This document shows, piece by piece, positions 6,935 through 15,887 of a stretch of 33,502 nt of DNA. The translations under genes were made by a program, and so were the position numbers. Every line of letters starts with the position of its first letter. The first letter of the stretch is position 1. The stretch spans positions 1 through 33,502 of the forward strand of contig CAZKSN010000010.1 in NCBI GenBank assembly GCA_964555585.1. Direction: 5' to 3'. The DNA is from CAZKSN01 sp964555585 (GTDB lineage Bacteria; Bacillota_I; Bacilli_A; RF39; UBA660). The notes under the pieces are model-generated. The model made no database searches. It worked only from the letters and a program-made list of their open reading frames with translations, and was not told the DNA's origin.

Positions 6935-9151
6935 ATGTTAAATATAAGAAAATATATTAACAAATTATCTAATTATAGATTTTTTATGTGCTTAATACTT
7001 GTCTTTATTTTCTTATCAGCTTTAATAGTAATTCTTCCTAATTTTAATAGATATAGTAATATTATAACAACTTCAGTATCAAATAAATATGAAAATCCCT
7101 ATGTTAATATCAATATAGGTGAATATTCTTGGAATTCAGCAGCTTATGAATTGGATAATTATTACTTTGATTCAAATATTACTTTTGAAGCTGAAGAAGT
7201 TTTAACAGTTAAAGAGATTTATTATTATATCAGTAATACTGCATTAACAGAAACAGAAATAGTACTTATCAGTAATTGGACTCTTTATGAAAATTCTGTT
7301 ACTTTATCTGTTGAAGGTAGTTATGTAGTTTATATAAAAGTTGTTGATAACTCAGATATAGTATCTTATTTAAATACAGACATGTTAATATTGGATTTAA
7401 CTGATCCAACTGCAAGTATCAGCTTTGATGATTATGAATATACAACATATACAGACAGTTTAAATAATATTTATGCCGATAGAAGTAAAAGCATTACTCT
7501 TGCCTATGATGATAACTTTTCAGGAATATCAGAAGCAAATTATTATATATCTGCTGACGAGTTAAACTTAGCTGAATTGGATGCATTAAGCACTTGGAGT
7601 TCATATAATGAGGCGATTAGTTTAATTAATGTAGGAGAATACATTATATATGCACAGATAAAAGATAATGCAGATAATACCATTTATGCTAATACAGATA
7701 AGATTGTATTAAATGGTTATACACAATCAAATTTTATAATTGGCAGAAACTCCAGTTATTTAGGTAATGAATTTAATATTACTAACAAATCTACAGTTAC
7801 ATTCAACTCAACTTTTGAGTATGAAATGGATGAATTGACTGGTTATACACATAATCTTATGTCAAACATATTGCTTCCATTAGATACTAAAGTAACTCTT
7901 ATAGATAATATAAATGATAAAGTTTATGAATATGTCATTTCTACTTCAGAAGATATATTCAATTACAATGACAGTTGTGCTCCGGAAGATTTAGAATGTG
8001 AAAAAGTTGCTTCATATCCATTTACTCTTTTTAAAGAGGTTGGAACATTAGAAACAGATAAGCTATACACAGAAAGTACATATTTTGTACTTGGAACAGT
8101 CTCAGAAGATTATACAGTTATATTAGATTTGTCAGAAACGAATTTTAATGAAAATTATTCCAATGTAAGATTATTCATGGAATTGCATGATTCTAATGGA
8201 GATAATGTCAGACCGACACTATATGACTCAATAGAAACTTTTAATGTATATTCTGAAGTAGAAAGTCAAAGTTCTGCAGCAACATTAAGTTTAACAACTG
8301 ATTATTCTGGAACTGAAATATTTTATAACACTAATTCTCTAACAGAGATTAATTTAACAAGTAAAATTATATATAAAACAATCAATGAAAATAAAATAAT
8401 TGATACTACTCATGAGGGTAAAAAAATAGGCATTTCAATTAAATTGGTAGATGATGAAGGAACTATAGTTGAAAGGAAATATTTAAAGAATATATTGTTT
8501 AAAGTTGGTGACAACAGTTTCTATTATCCAGGCAATGATAATACTGTAAGAGTAAATCTAAATAACGGTATTAATGATGTATCAAAAACTTTAAGTGTAA
8601 TAACAAATAAGAATAACATTGATCTGGAAGAGGGAATGTATTATTTTAAAATTACTAATTATATAGCATATGATGGTTATTATTATGAAGAATTAGCTGA
8701 TACTGAATTATCTATACCTTTAAATGTTTCAGAAAACAATGTGTCTGTAGTGCATGGATTTAATGTTATAATGAGTGAGGAAAATCAAATGATTGACAAG
8801 GAAGCAGTGGCAGTAAATGTACCATTCAGTATTTTGGAAAATGGAGAGTTTGAAAGTCCAAATATAAGAGTCTCTTTATATAAGAAAAATGAATTGACCG
8901 CCTATAATCAGGACTATACTATTGTTGATCTGGCTGATTATGTAAGTGATACATTAAATGAGTGTGAAGAAAATGTTTATTATGTTACAACTGAACCGGT
9001 ATCTTACACTGCGCCGGAGTATTCATACAATGCTTTTGAATTAAATTTGTTAACGGCCAATTTTGAAAATAATGGATATAAATTTGTATTTGAATTGTTT
9101 GATGAAGATAAAAGGATCGGGACAATAGAAAAATATTTTATTGTTAAATAG
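6935..9151 (+). CDS. Large signal-anchored surface protein with Ig-like repeats
   Basis: 738 residues from ATG 6935, which follows AAGGAA (6921-6926) at 8 bases. ATG 6908/6911 lie too near the predicted transcription start. One membrane segment (about 17-35) is followed by an extracellular domain of over 690 residues. Two similar Ig-like units can be aligned: about 50-155 (EIYYYISN ... GSYVVYIKVVDNSD ... LILD) and about 155-255 (ANYYISAD ... GEYIIYAQIKDNADN ... IVLN). The rest is beta-rich, with paired cysteines near 345-355 (NDSCAPEDLECEK). No sortase motif is visible and there is no C-terminal anchor. Followed at 11 bases by another exported protein. Likely a surface adhesin or fibre tip/base; the role is inferred. 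Confidence 0.65.
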   Translation: MLNIRKYINKLSNYRFFMCLILVFIFLSALIVILPNFNRYSNIITTSVSNKYENPYVNINIGEYSWNSAAYELDNYYFDSNITFEAEEVLTVKEIYYYISNTALTETEIVLISNWTLYENSVTLSVEGSYVVYIKVVDNSDIVSYLNTDMLILDLTDPTASISFDDYEYTTYTDSLNNIYADRSKSITLAYDDNFSGISEANYYISADELNLAELDALSTWSSYNEAISLINVGEYIIYAQIKDNADNTIYANTDKIVLNGYTQSNFIIGRNSSYLGNEFNITNKSTVTFNSTFEYEMDELTGYTHNLMSNILLPLDTKVTLIDNINDKVYEYVISTSEDIFNYNDSCAPEDLECEKVASYPFTLFKEVGTLETDKLYTESTYFVLGTVSEDYTVILDLSETNFNENYSNVRLFMELHDSNGDNVRPTLYDSIETFNVYSEVESQSSAATLSLTTDYSGTEIFYNTNSLTEINLTSKIIYKTINENKIIDTTHEGKKIGISIKLVDDEGTIVERKYLKNILFKVGDNSFYYPGNDNTVRVNLNNGINDVSKTLSVITNKNNIDLEEGMYYFKITNYIAYDGYYYEELADTELSIPLNVSENNVSVVHGFNVIMSEENQMIDKEAVAVNVPFSILENGEFESPNIRVSLYKKNELTAYNQDYTIVDLADYVSDTLNECEENVYYVTTEPVSYTAPEYSYNAFELNLLTANFENNGYKFVFELFDEDKRIGTIEKYFIVK

Positions 9152-9162
9152 AGGTAAGAGAT

Positions 9163-9705
9163 ATGAAATATAAAATTATAATAACATTAATAATATTATC
9201 ATTCTTAGTAGTAGGTTATGGTTTAACATTCTCTGTATTTAATTCAAATACTTCATTCAACAGTAATGTTAATATAGCAAAATTCATCTTCAATACGGAA
9301 AGTTTAGATGAATTTCAGTTGGCTTTAAATGGAATAAAACCTGGAGATATTAGAGAATATGCATTTTCAGTAAATAATAGTAATCCTGAAAATATAAGTG
9401 AAGTGACTGTTGAATACGTAATCTTATTAAGAACATATCACTTTATTCCATTAAATATAGAATTATATAAAATAGTAGATGAAACTGAAGAATTGGTTAT
9501 GACATGTGATGAAACATATATAAGAAATGAAAGTAATGAATTGGTATGTGGCACAGAACTTCAAGAATTAGGTTTCTCAGAAACAAGCATTGATAACTAT
9601 AGATTGAAATTGGAATTTTCAAGTGAATATGATAGTTCAAATTTTTCAAATTTAATGGATTATATAGATATTGAAATAAAAAGCTGGCAAAAAATAAATG
9701 AATAG
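9163..9705 (+). CDS. Small TasA/camelysin-like exported protein
   Basis: 180 residues. A hydrophobic N-terminus (about 4-20) is followed by YGLTFSVFNSNTSFNSNVNI, a layout like SipW-dependent signal sequences, where a short hydrophobic helix ends in an aromatic-containing segment before a beta strand. The motif NGIKPGDIREYAFSVNNSNPE resembles the PGD...V.N segment of TasA-like and camelysin proteins (family knowledge). Two cysteines (MTCDE, LVCGT) lie close together. Ribosome site GAGGTAAGAG lies 6 bases before the ATG. It sits between the Ig-rich protein and the 9715 gene, 9 bases from the latter, clearly one operon. Confidence 0.65.
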   Translation: MKYKIIITLIILSFLVVGYGLTFSVFNSNTSFNSNVNIAKFIFNTESLDEFQLALNGIKPGDIREYAFSVNNSNPENISEVTVEYVILLRTYHFIPLNIELYKIVDETEELVMTCDETYIRNESNELVCGTELQELGFSETSIDNYRLKLEFSSEYDSSNFSNLMDYIDIEIKSWQKINE

Positions 9706-9714
9706 GAGTTACTT

Positions 9715-10617
9715 ATGAAAAGATTTAAAAAGTATATTTTATTGATTTTATTTGTAATATTATGTATTTCTCTAAGCATAAATAATTTTGCATTTGCAAA
9801 GTATATTTATAATAATATATGGGACTATTATTTGAAAACTCAAGGTTTTTATTTTACCAGTGATAACCTGGCAACAACATCCATAGATAATGTTAATAAC
9901 TTATGGGAAGGTGACAGTGTTCACTTTGGTATTAGAAACTATTTAAATGAAAATGTTATAACTGATTATAATATAGAATATACAGTTACCTGTGTTATTC
10001 TTGGTGATGCTTCAGAGTATTCGGAATGTCATTTAAATGGAACAGAGCTTAGTTCACAAGATGGAGTGCTGTTGAATGTTAAAAGCTGTAAAAATAAGAC
10101 AACTGATGGGATAAATGTAAATGAATACACCAAAGAGGATTGTGAACTTGAAGGTTATGAATGGTCAAGTGATAAGACAGACAATGATAATTACTTTGAT
10201 GTTGTGTTAACTGATGAGAATTATGAGCTAACTGATGCAGTGGTAAGTGTTAATGTGACAAGCAAATCTCCATATCAAAAGAATTTAAGTGGAAACTTTA
10301 CATTACATAAAAGAATTAATGAAGATGATCAAATAATTTCCAGTCATAGTAGTTTGCCATCATATGAATCAATAACCATATCAAATACATATAATGAATC
10401 CAAATGTATAGGTGTTTCATGGGATTCAGAAATATTACTGATTGACGGGAATTCAAGTGACTTTAGCACATATTCTACAGATGAAAATGATTATATTAAG
10501 GAGATAAAATTTATACTGGGAGCTAAGAACAGTATGGTATATAAATTTTATAAAAGAAATTTTGAGGATATACTAGATATTTCAGACTTTACAATTGAAG
10601 AAACAACTGGATGTTAA
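9715..10617 (+). CDS. Secreted protein with AxA signal peptide, unknown
   Basis: 300 residues. A classic signal peptide (basic start, hydrophobic 8-22, FAFA at 25-28) is followed by KYIYNNIWDYYLKTQGFYF. The mature domain is beta-rich with seven cysteines, two around 103-117 (VTCVILG, SECHLNG), CKN, EDCE, SKC and the terminal C. Exported proteins that begin AFAKY are common companions of SipW-type systems in related genomes, so it may be a further fibre subunit cleaved by one of the signal peptidases here (inference). It is followed after 62 bases by the signal-peptidase-like gene at 10680. Confidence 0.6.
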   Translation: MKRFKKYILLILFVILCISLSINNFAFAKYIYNNIWDYYLKTQGFYFTSDNLATTSIDNVNNLWEGDSVHFGIRNYLNENVITDYNIEYTVTCVILGDASEYSECHLNGTELSSQDGVLLNVKSCKNKTTDGINVNEYTKEDCELEGYEWSSDKTDNDNYFDVVLTDENYELTDAVVSVNVTSKSPYQKNLSGNFTLHKRINEDDQIISSHSSLPSYESITISNTYNESKCIGVSWDSEILLIDGNSSDFSTYSTDENDYIKEIKFILGAKNSMVYKFYKRNFEDILDISDFTIEETTGC

Positions 10618-10679
10618 GTTTAATCAATTTTATTGCCATGAAATTACTTTTATGTTATTATTAAGAATAGGTGGATAGT

Positions 10680-11210
10680 ATGAAGAAAGTATTAAGTGTT
10701 ATTAAGAAAATTTTTATAGGAATTATATTAGTTATATTTTTCAGTTTTGCGATTGGAATTACAATATTGCTATTAAATTACAATGATTATGGATTGACTC
10801 AATTTAATGATAAAACTGTAGTAATAATCAATGATGATATATCTAATGAAAATTATGACAAAGGAAATATTGTTATAGTTAAGAGCAAGGAATTAGAGAA
10901 AATTGTCGTTGGAGATGAATTATTTGTTTATAAAGTAAACAAAAAAGGTGAAGTATCAATTGAACTGGGAATAGTTGATCAGGTATCAGTTCAGGATGAA
11001 GCCATTTCATTTGAGAATGGAGAAACTTACGCTATAGACTTCGTAATAGGTTCTACAGATAAGGTATATGAAAAATATGGAACATTGTTATCAATACTTG
11101 AATCCAAATGGGGATTTCTGTTTATAATATTGGTTCCAAGCTTCCTGATATTCATATATGAAATATATGCTTTGGTAGTAGAAATTAAATACGGAAAAGA
11201 TGAGGAATAA
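10680..11210 (+). CDS. Signal peptidase I-like protein, probably inactive
   Basis: 176 residues. Start is ATG 10680, five bases after AGGTGG; the in-frame GTG 10671 lies inside that ribosome site. Two membrane segments (about 9-33 and 145-166) enclose a domain with S26/SipW layout: ENYDKGNIVIVK, then VVGDELFVYKV, then IGSTDKVYEKYGTLLSILE and a terminal membrane helix. In the two active paralogues the Ser motif is GSM and the His motif is TH(R/Q). Here the region reads INDDISNEN; Ser55 might align with a one-residue shift, but no histidine exists at the second site (VSIELGIVD). It is best read as a pseudo-protease that binds substrates or regulates a partner. It is last in the 6935 operon. Confidence 0.65.
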   Translation: MKKVLSVIKKIFIGIILVIFFSFAIGITILLLNYNDYGLTQFNDKTVVIINDDISNENYDKGNIVIVKSKELEKIVVGDELFVYKVNKKGEVSIELGIVDQVSVQDEAISFENGETYAIDFVIGSTDKVYEKYGTLLSILESKWGFLFIILVPSFLIFIYEIYALVVEIKYGKDEE

Positions 11211-11231
11211 AAAACACATTAAATGTGTTTT
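11211..11231. terminator. Bidirectional terminator
   Basis: AAAACACA (11211-11218) / TGTGTTTT (11224-11231), loop TTAAA, with A residues on the left and a T tract on the right. It serves both converging genes (10680 on plus, 11235 on minus). Confidence 0.75.
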
Positions 11232-11234
11232 TTT

Positions 11235-12245
11235 TTAATCTGTAATTATCCAGGCATTTGGAAGTCTTCTCTGACCTGCCTTGCTGAAACTGGCAGGTTT
11301 ATTAATCAGTTCTTTTTCAACAGTCAATGCTGTGGAAGCTCCGCCATCTAAGTTTGTAGCATTGATTGCTTTATATTTTGTCATAATAGTAGTTAATTCC
11401 ACCATATCTGCTCCCAGACTGTAGCCAGGTCTTCTTCCATCAATTATAAGTAATAATACAATTCCATCACTTCTTTGACCGATTGCAGTTCTGGGAGCTA
11501 TTCCCCAGCCACCATTTCCTTTAATAAATGAAGGTTTTTCATTTACTATTAAGAAAGGTCCGAATTCAACAGCATCTCTTAAATTATATTTAGTTAAAGC
11601 CGTCTTAATTTTTTCTTTTGTAAGTATCAGGTTGTTGTCATAGTCAAAACCAATAACTCCACCTTCTATTTCTCTTCTTGTTCCGTTATAAACAATTTTC
11701 CCATCATCTATTATAGATCCGCTTGGTTCTCCTCCGGCACCTGTTCCTTTAAATCCTCCTGCATTTATAGCCACTCTGGCATTATATATTTCAGACAGGG
11801 TAGTTAAATATTCTCCTTCATCCTCTAAGTATCTGGTTACAACTAAATCTATTTTAGAAGGATCATAAATCGCTACTAAAAAGCCTTGATAGCCACTTCC
11901 CTGTAATTTAATGACTTTATATAAGTCATTACCCTCATCTTTAGTGAATAATCTCTTTTCATATATATCTGCATATTCAGTAATTTCATTAGTATTCTGA
12001 TTTATCAGAGAAGTGTCTGTTTCCTCATCTGTTTCAATTATATAGTTATTTGCCATTACCTCTTCAATAGTATCCTCACTGTAGAAAATATGTGCTAAAT
12101 ACTGGTGATTCATGGTCTTCATTGCAGTAGTAATCCAAAAATTTCTGAAGAAGTCAAAAGGTCCGTATAATATAAATAAAAAGGAAATAATTAATATACC
12201 AGTTATTATAAGAGCAATTATTAAATTTCTTTTTTTATTTTTCAT
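11235..12245 (-). CDS. Phosphodiester glycosidase (NAGPA-type) membrane protein
   Basis: 336 residues from the ATG complementary to 12243-12245, 6 bases after AGAGGA. A longer reading to 12350 has no ribosome site and lacks a sensible N-terminus. One membrane segment (about 8-28) is followed by the phosphodiester glycosidase fold: VAINAGGFKGTGAGGEPSG, IEGGVIGFDYDN, AVEFGPFLIVN, APRTAIGQRSDG and the terminal ATNLDGGASTALTV. These are hallmarks of the NAGPA/YpoG family, which removes sugars from phosphodiester-linked glycans, and in Bacillota is linked with exopolysaccharide or wall glycopolymers (family knowledge). It lies alone on the minus strand inside the surface-protein locus and may trim glycan decorations. 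Confidence 0.85.
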   Translation of the reverse strand: MKNKKRNLIIALIITGILIISFLFILYGPFDFFRNFWITTAMKTMNHQYLAHIFYSEDTIEEVMANNYIIETDEETDTSLINQNTNEITEYADIYEKRLFTKDEGNDLYKVIKLQGSGYQGFLVAIYDPSKIDLVVTRYLEDEGEYLTTLSEIYNARVAINAGGFKGTGAGGEPSGSIIDDGKIVYNGTRREIEGGVIGFDYDNNLILTKEKIKTALTKYNLRDAVEFGPFLIVNEKPSFIKGNGGWGIAPRTAIGQRSDGIVLLLIIDGRRPGYSLGADMVELTTIMTKYKAINATNLDGGASTALTVEKELINKPASFSKAGQRRLPNAWIITD

Positions 12246-12311
12246 AATATATCCTCTTATTAATAATAACATATTTATTATTTTTTTTAAATTAAAATAG
12301 GCTTTATGATG

Positions 12312-12340
12312 TTGTAAATGTACCATTAATATGATAAAAT
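12312..12340 (+). promoter_or_regulatory. Promoter of the signal peptidase-AAA+ operon
   Basis: TTGTAA (12312-12317), 17-bp spacer, TAAAAT (12335-12340) within TGATAAAAT, the same -10 type as P1. A ribosome region follows (TAGGAG and AAGGAA) before ATG 12385. Confidence 0.6.
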
Positions 12341-12384
12341 TTATATACACTAGTACAATATCAATAATAGGAGTTTAAGGAAAT

Positions 12385-14319
12385 ATGAAGTCAAAGGGTA
12401 GAAATCTTATAGAAAAAATAACAAATCTAATATTAAATATTTTACTTGTTTTTTTTGGTATTGTATTGCTAGTATCAATTTACACCAGCATTCAAACAAA
12501 AATACTTAAAAAGGAGTATGTGGATTTTTTTGGCTTTTCAATCTTTGAAGTTCAAACAGGAAGTATGTCTGGCACGATAGAAGCTGGAGATTGGATTGTA
12601 GTAAAACTGACTGATAGAGTTGAATTAAATGATGTAGTAACCTATAAATATAAGAATGAATATGTAACTCATAGAATTATTGAAGTGTACAGTGATAAGT
12701 ATATTACCAGGGGAGATGCTAATAATTCTGATGATGAACCAATTAATCATGATCAGGTAATAGGTAAAGTTGTTAAAACCTTATCAAATTTTGCTGTTGC
12801 AAGAAAAATAATTTTTAATCCAACTGTATTAATAACTCTTATAGTAACAATATTCTTGTTTAATATAGCATTTAAAAAGTTTAATAAAAATACTGAAGAA
12901 GATAAGAAACTTAAATTCTTGAAAAAAATGTTTAAAAAGTTCATTGAATTGTTTAAACGTAAAAAGAAAATAAGAATCAACAGAATGAATGAGGAATATA
13001 AGTCCAAATTAGCTAAAGAATATCTGGAACAATATCTAAAAGAAAACTTAAATCAGAATGATAATAAGAAATATACAGAGGAGGAATTGGAAAAAACTTC
13101 TTTATTCAGAGTAGTTTCAGTTGATGCTACTGATGTGGATAAAAAGTTTGTTCCTGAAGAGTCTGAGACTTTAGAAATAAAGAAAGATCAAAAAGTAGTT
13201 GAAGAAGTTAAAGAAGAAGCAGATGTTTCATTAACCAATGTTAATTTGGAATTATTAAAAAACAAAAGTACCAGAAAGAATAAAAATGTCATTGAGACAA
13301 CAGTTTTTATTAAATCAGAAGCAATAAATGAAATTATCAATGTACTTAATGAAGACATCAAAATGCTCCCAAATGAAAAAACTATCAAAAGTAAATTTAT
13401 GGAAACTTATATTGATGCCAAATATAATAATTTTTATGATGGAAAGTTTATTAATTCTAAAAGTTCAGCTACTTTAATGAAAAGAATTATTAAAGATTAT
13501 GCAACCTATTTAATAAATAAAGATGAAAAGCATAAAGATCTGATTGTTAAATATGCCAATATGTTTTTCTTGATTTCCATAATAGATCAGGCAGATTATG
13601 ATTCAGAAACCATTAAAAAAGAAATATTGAAATATTCAAGTAAATTTAATAGCAATTTAGATTATTTATTTAATGAATTCATAAACATTAAAAAGAAATA
13701 TAGTGATATGTTGGAATATTTTTTAAAGAAATTGGAAACTAATATGTTTGACTTAATAATTCAGAAACTGGATTCTAGAAAAGATATGTATGGCTTAGAA
13801 CTTAAACATAATATATCATTTAGTAAGATATACAGTGATTATATAATAGATAAAACATATACTGAAGGAATAATTGCAGAAGACAAGATGGTTATACTGT
13901 TTAACTTATTGCTTTTACAAATAGTAAAGGATATGATTTCATCAAACTTTAATAATAAATATATTTTATATATTCCTGGAAGCTTATATGTCAAAGAGAA
14001 GAAATTTGAAAAGATACTGAAAATGCTTGAAGACAAAATAGTCAAAAACAATGTAATACTACTTGTATCATTTGAAGAATTGTTAAATAATAAGGAAATA
14101 ATTAAAACTCATAGAAAAATGGGATACAGGTTTGGTCTTGTACTTGATAGGGAAATCAACATTAAAGCTAAGGAACGCAGTTATATCTATGTGGCGGACT
14201 ATATTTTTATAAATAAGAATTTAAAGAATAAAATGAGTTCAATTATTCCTGAGGATTTAATGAATAATGTCATTTATGAAGATATAATTTCTAAAGTAGG
14301 AGATTTTGGGAGTGAGTAA
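12385..14319 (+). CDS. SipW-type signal peptidase fused to a large cytoplasmic region
   Basis: 644 residues, about three times the usual length. Residues 1-165 are an S26 SipW/ER-type signal peptidase: membrane segment 14-36, catalytic Ser60 in QTGSMSG, GDWIVVK, DVVTYKY, His96 in VTHRII, Asp111 in RGDANNSDDEP, and a second membrane segment 145-162. The Ser-His pair replaces the Ser-Lys pair of bacterial LepB. Residues 165-300 are a charged linker. Residues 300-644 are helical; 525-614 (YIPGSLYVKEKKF ... VILLVSFEELLN ... GYRFGLVLD ... VADYIFINK) has the spacing of the second half of an EAL-like barrel but without its metal residues. That comparison is a low-confidence inference. The next gene starts 2 bases after the stop. 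Confidence 0.8.
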   Translation: MKSKGRNLIEKITNLILNILLVFFGIVLLVSIYTSIQTKILKKEYVDFFGFSIFEVQTGSMSGTIEAGDWIVVKLTDRVELNDVVTYKYKNEYVTHRIIEVYSDKYITRGDANNSDDEPINHDQVIGKVVKTLSNFAVARKIIFNPTVLITLIVTIFLFNIAFKKFNKNTEEDKKLKFLKKMFKKFIELFKRKKKIRINRMNEEYKSKLAKEYLEQYLKENLNQNDNKKYTEEELEKTSLFRVVSVDATDVDKKFVPEESETLEIKKDQKVVEEVKEEADVSLTNVNLELLKNKSTRKNKNVIETTVFIKSEAINEIINVLNEDIKMLPNEKTIKSKFMETYIDAKYNNFYDGKFINSKSSATLMKRIIKDYATYLINKDEKHKDLIVKYANMFFLISIIDQADYDSETIKKEILKYSSKFNSNLDYLFNEFINIKKKYSDMLEYFLKKLETNMFDLIIQKLDSRKDMYGLELKHNISFSKIYSDYIIDKTYTEGIIAEDKMVILFNLLLLQIVKDMISSNFNNKYILYIPGSLYVKEKKFEKILKMLEDKIVKNNVILLVSFEELLNNKEIIKTHRKMGYRFGLVLDREINIKAKERSYIYVADYIFINKNLKNKMSSIIPEDLMNNVIYEDIISKVGDFGSE

Positions 14320-14321
14320 GT

Positions 14322-15875
14322 ATGAATGAATTTTTTAGATTTTTTTATGAATTTATATCAATATTCTTTGATGGCATAGTATTAATAATTCAAGGATTGA
14401 TTGATGGTGTTGTTAAAATGTTTAATTTTACAAACTACAGAGAAATTATTAACAGTTATAAGGATACTTTCAAAGGACCTGAATATGTATTTGTAGTACT
14501 TGCAATAGCAGTTTTGGTTATCATACTTGGATTAATCATATTATTAATATTCTTTGCTGTTAGAAAATTGATAAGAATTAGAAAAAGTAAGTTGAATCAG
14601 GAAGACTTACTAAATGAAATAGCAAACCTGGATAATCAGGTTCATAAATTAATGAAAGAAAAAGATGAGATAATGGCTATGAAAGTATCTCAGTTGGGTT
14701 TAAAGCCTGATGAAAAGAATACTTTAGATCTTGAAAAGAAGCCGGAGGAAAAAACAGCTGAGGGAGAAGAAGTGCCGGAAGAGGGAATAAATGAAAATGC
14801 AAGATTTCCTAAACTTGAAAAAATTGATAAATTATATAAAGATTATAAAGCTAAAAAATATTCAAATACATTTAGTCTTGAAGAACTTATAGATAATTTT
14901 AAATGTTTTGCAGCAAGTCAATTGCGTTTATATTATGATGCATCATTATTAAGAGCCTTCTTTGGAGGACTTGCCTGCGGTAAGTTGATAATACTACAGG
15001 GTATATCTGGAACAGGTAAAACTTCACTTGCTTATGCATGGGGAAAATTTTGTAAGCATGATTCCTGTATTGCTTCAGTCCAGCCGTCTTGGAGAGATAA
15101 GACCGAATTATTAGGATATTTTAACGAATTTACCAAAAAATTTAATGAAACAGATGTACTGGCGGAACTTTATTTATCCGGTCATGATGATGATGTGCAT
15201 ACAATCATACTTGATGAGATGAATATCGCGCGTGTTGAGTATTATTTTGCGGAAATGCTTTCAATTCTTGAAATGCCTTCAAGAGATGAATGGATAATTG
15301 AGCTAGTTACAAATGCTTGGCCTGATGATCCAAAAAGAGTTAAAAACGGTAAACTGCAGCTTCCTGTAAATCTTTGGTACATCGGAACAATCAACAACGA
15401 TGACTCTACCTTCATGGTTACTGATAAGGTGTATGACCGTGCAATGCCAATAGATATCAATACAAAGATTGATCCATTTAAGTGCAGAGAGCAGGAAGCA
15501 ATAGATATCAATTCCAGTTATCTTGAATCATTGTTTATTAAAGCAATGGATGATTATGCGTTATCTCAAAAGAATATAGATAAAATTGGTGTAATGGATG
15601 ACTATGTTATTAAACATTTCAGAATAGCTTTTGGTAACCGTATTATGAAGCAGTTAAGAACATTCGTGCCGGTATATGTGGCAAGTGGCGGTAAAGAATT
15701 GGATGGAATAGATTATTTTATAGCTAAAAAGATATTCAGAAAATTTGATCAGTTGAACATTACTTTGATTCGTGATGAAATTGATCCGTTTATTACATAT
15801 CTAAATAAAGAATTTGGTAACAATGTAATGAAAGAGTGTATTGATTATTTGGAAAGAATCAAGAAATCTGTATAG
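14322..15875 (+). CDS. Membrane-anchored McrB/MoxR-type AAA+ ATPase
   Basis: 517 residues. An amphipathic/hydrophobic stretch (5-33) and a strong membrane helix (55-80) are followed by a coiled coil (about 92-122), a charged linker and the AAA+ module. Walker A is GISGTGKTS (227-235), Walker B is TIILDEMN (294-301), sensor 1 is in GTINNDD (355-361) and a likely arginine finger is R373 in DKVYDRA. The DEMN and LWYIGTINN patterns point to the McrB branch. McrB proteins normally partner a McrC-type subunit; the next gene (12 bases on) is DUF2357-like, fitting such a pair. No nuclease or DNA-binding domain is seen. Its place between two signal peptidases and its membrane anchor suggest a role in secretion or surface assembly rather than DNA restriction (inference). 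Confidence 0.85.
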   Translation: MNEFFRFFYEFISIFFDGIVLIIQGLIDGVVKMFNFTNYREIINSYKDTFKGPEYVFVVLAIAVLVIILGLIILLIFFAVRKLIRIRKSKLNQEDLLNEIANLDNQVHKLMKEKDEIMAMKVSQLGLKPDEKNTLDLEKKPEEKTAEGEEVPEEGINENARFPKLEKIDKLYKDYKAKKYSNTFSLEELIDNFKCFAASQLRLYYDASLLRAFFGGLACGKLIILQGISGTGKTSLAYAWGKFCKHDSCIASVQPSWRDKTELLGYFNEFTKKFNETDVLAELYLSGHDDDVHTIILDEMNIARVEYYFAEMLSILEMPSRDEWIIELVTNAWPDDPKRVKNGKLQLPVNLWYIGTINNDDSTFMVTDKVYDRAMPIDINTKIDPFKCREQEAIDINSSYLESLFIKAMDDYALSQKNIDKIGVMDDYVIKHFRIAFGNRIMKQLRTFVPVYVASGGKELDGIDYFIAKKIFRKFDQLNITLIRDEIDPFITYLNKEFGNNVMKECIDYLERIKKSV

Positions 15876-15887
15876 GAGTGAAGAAAC

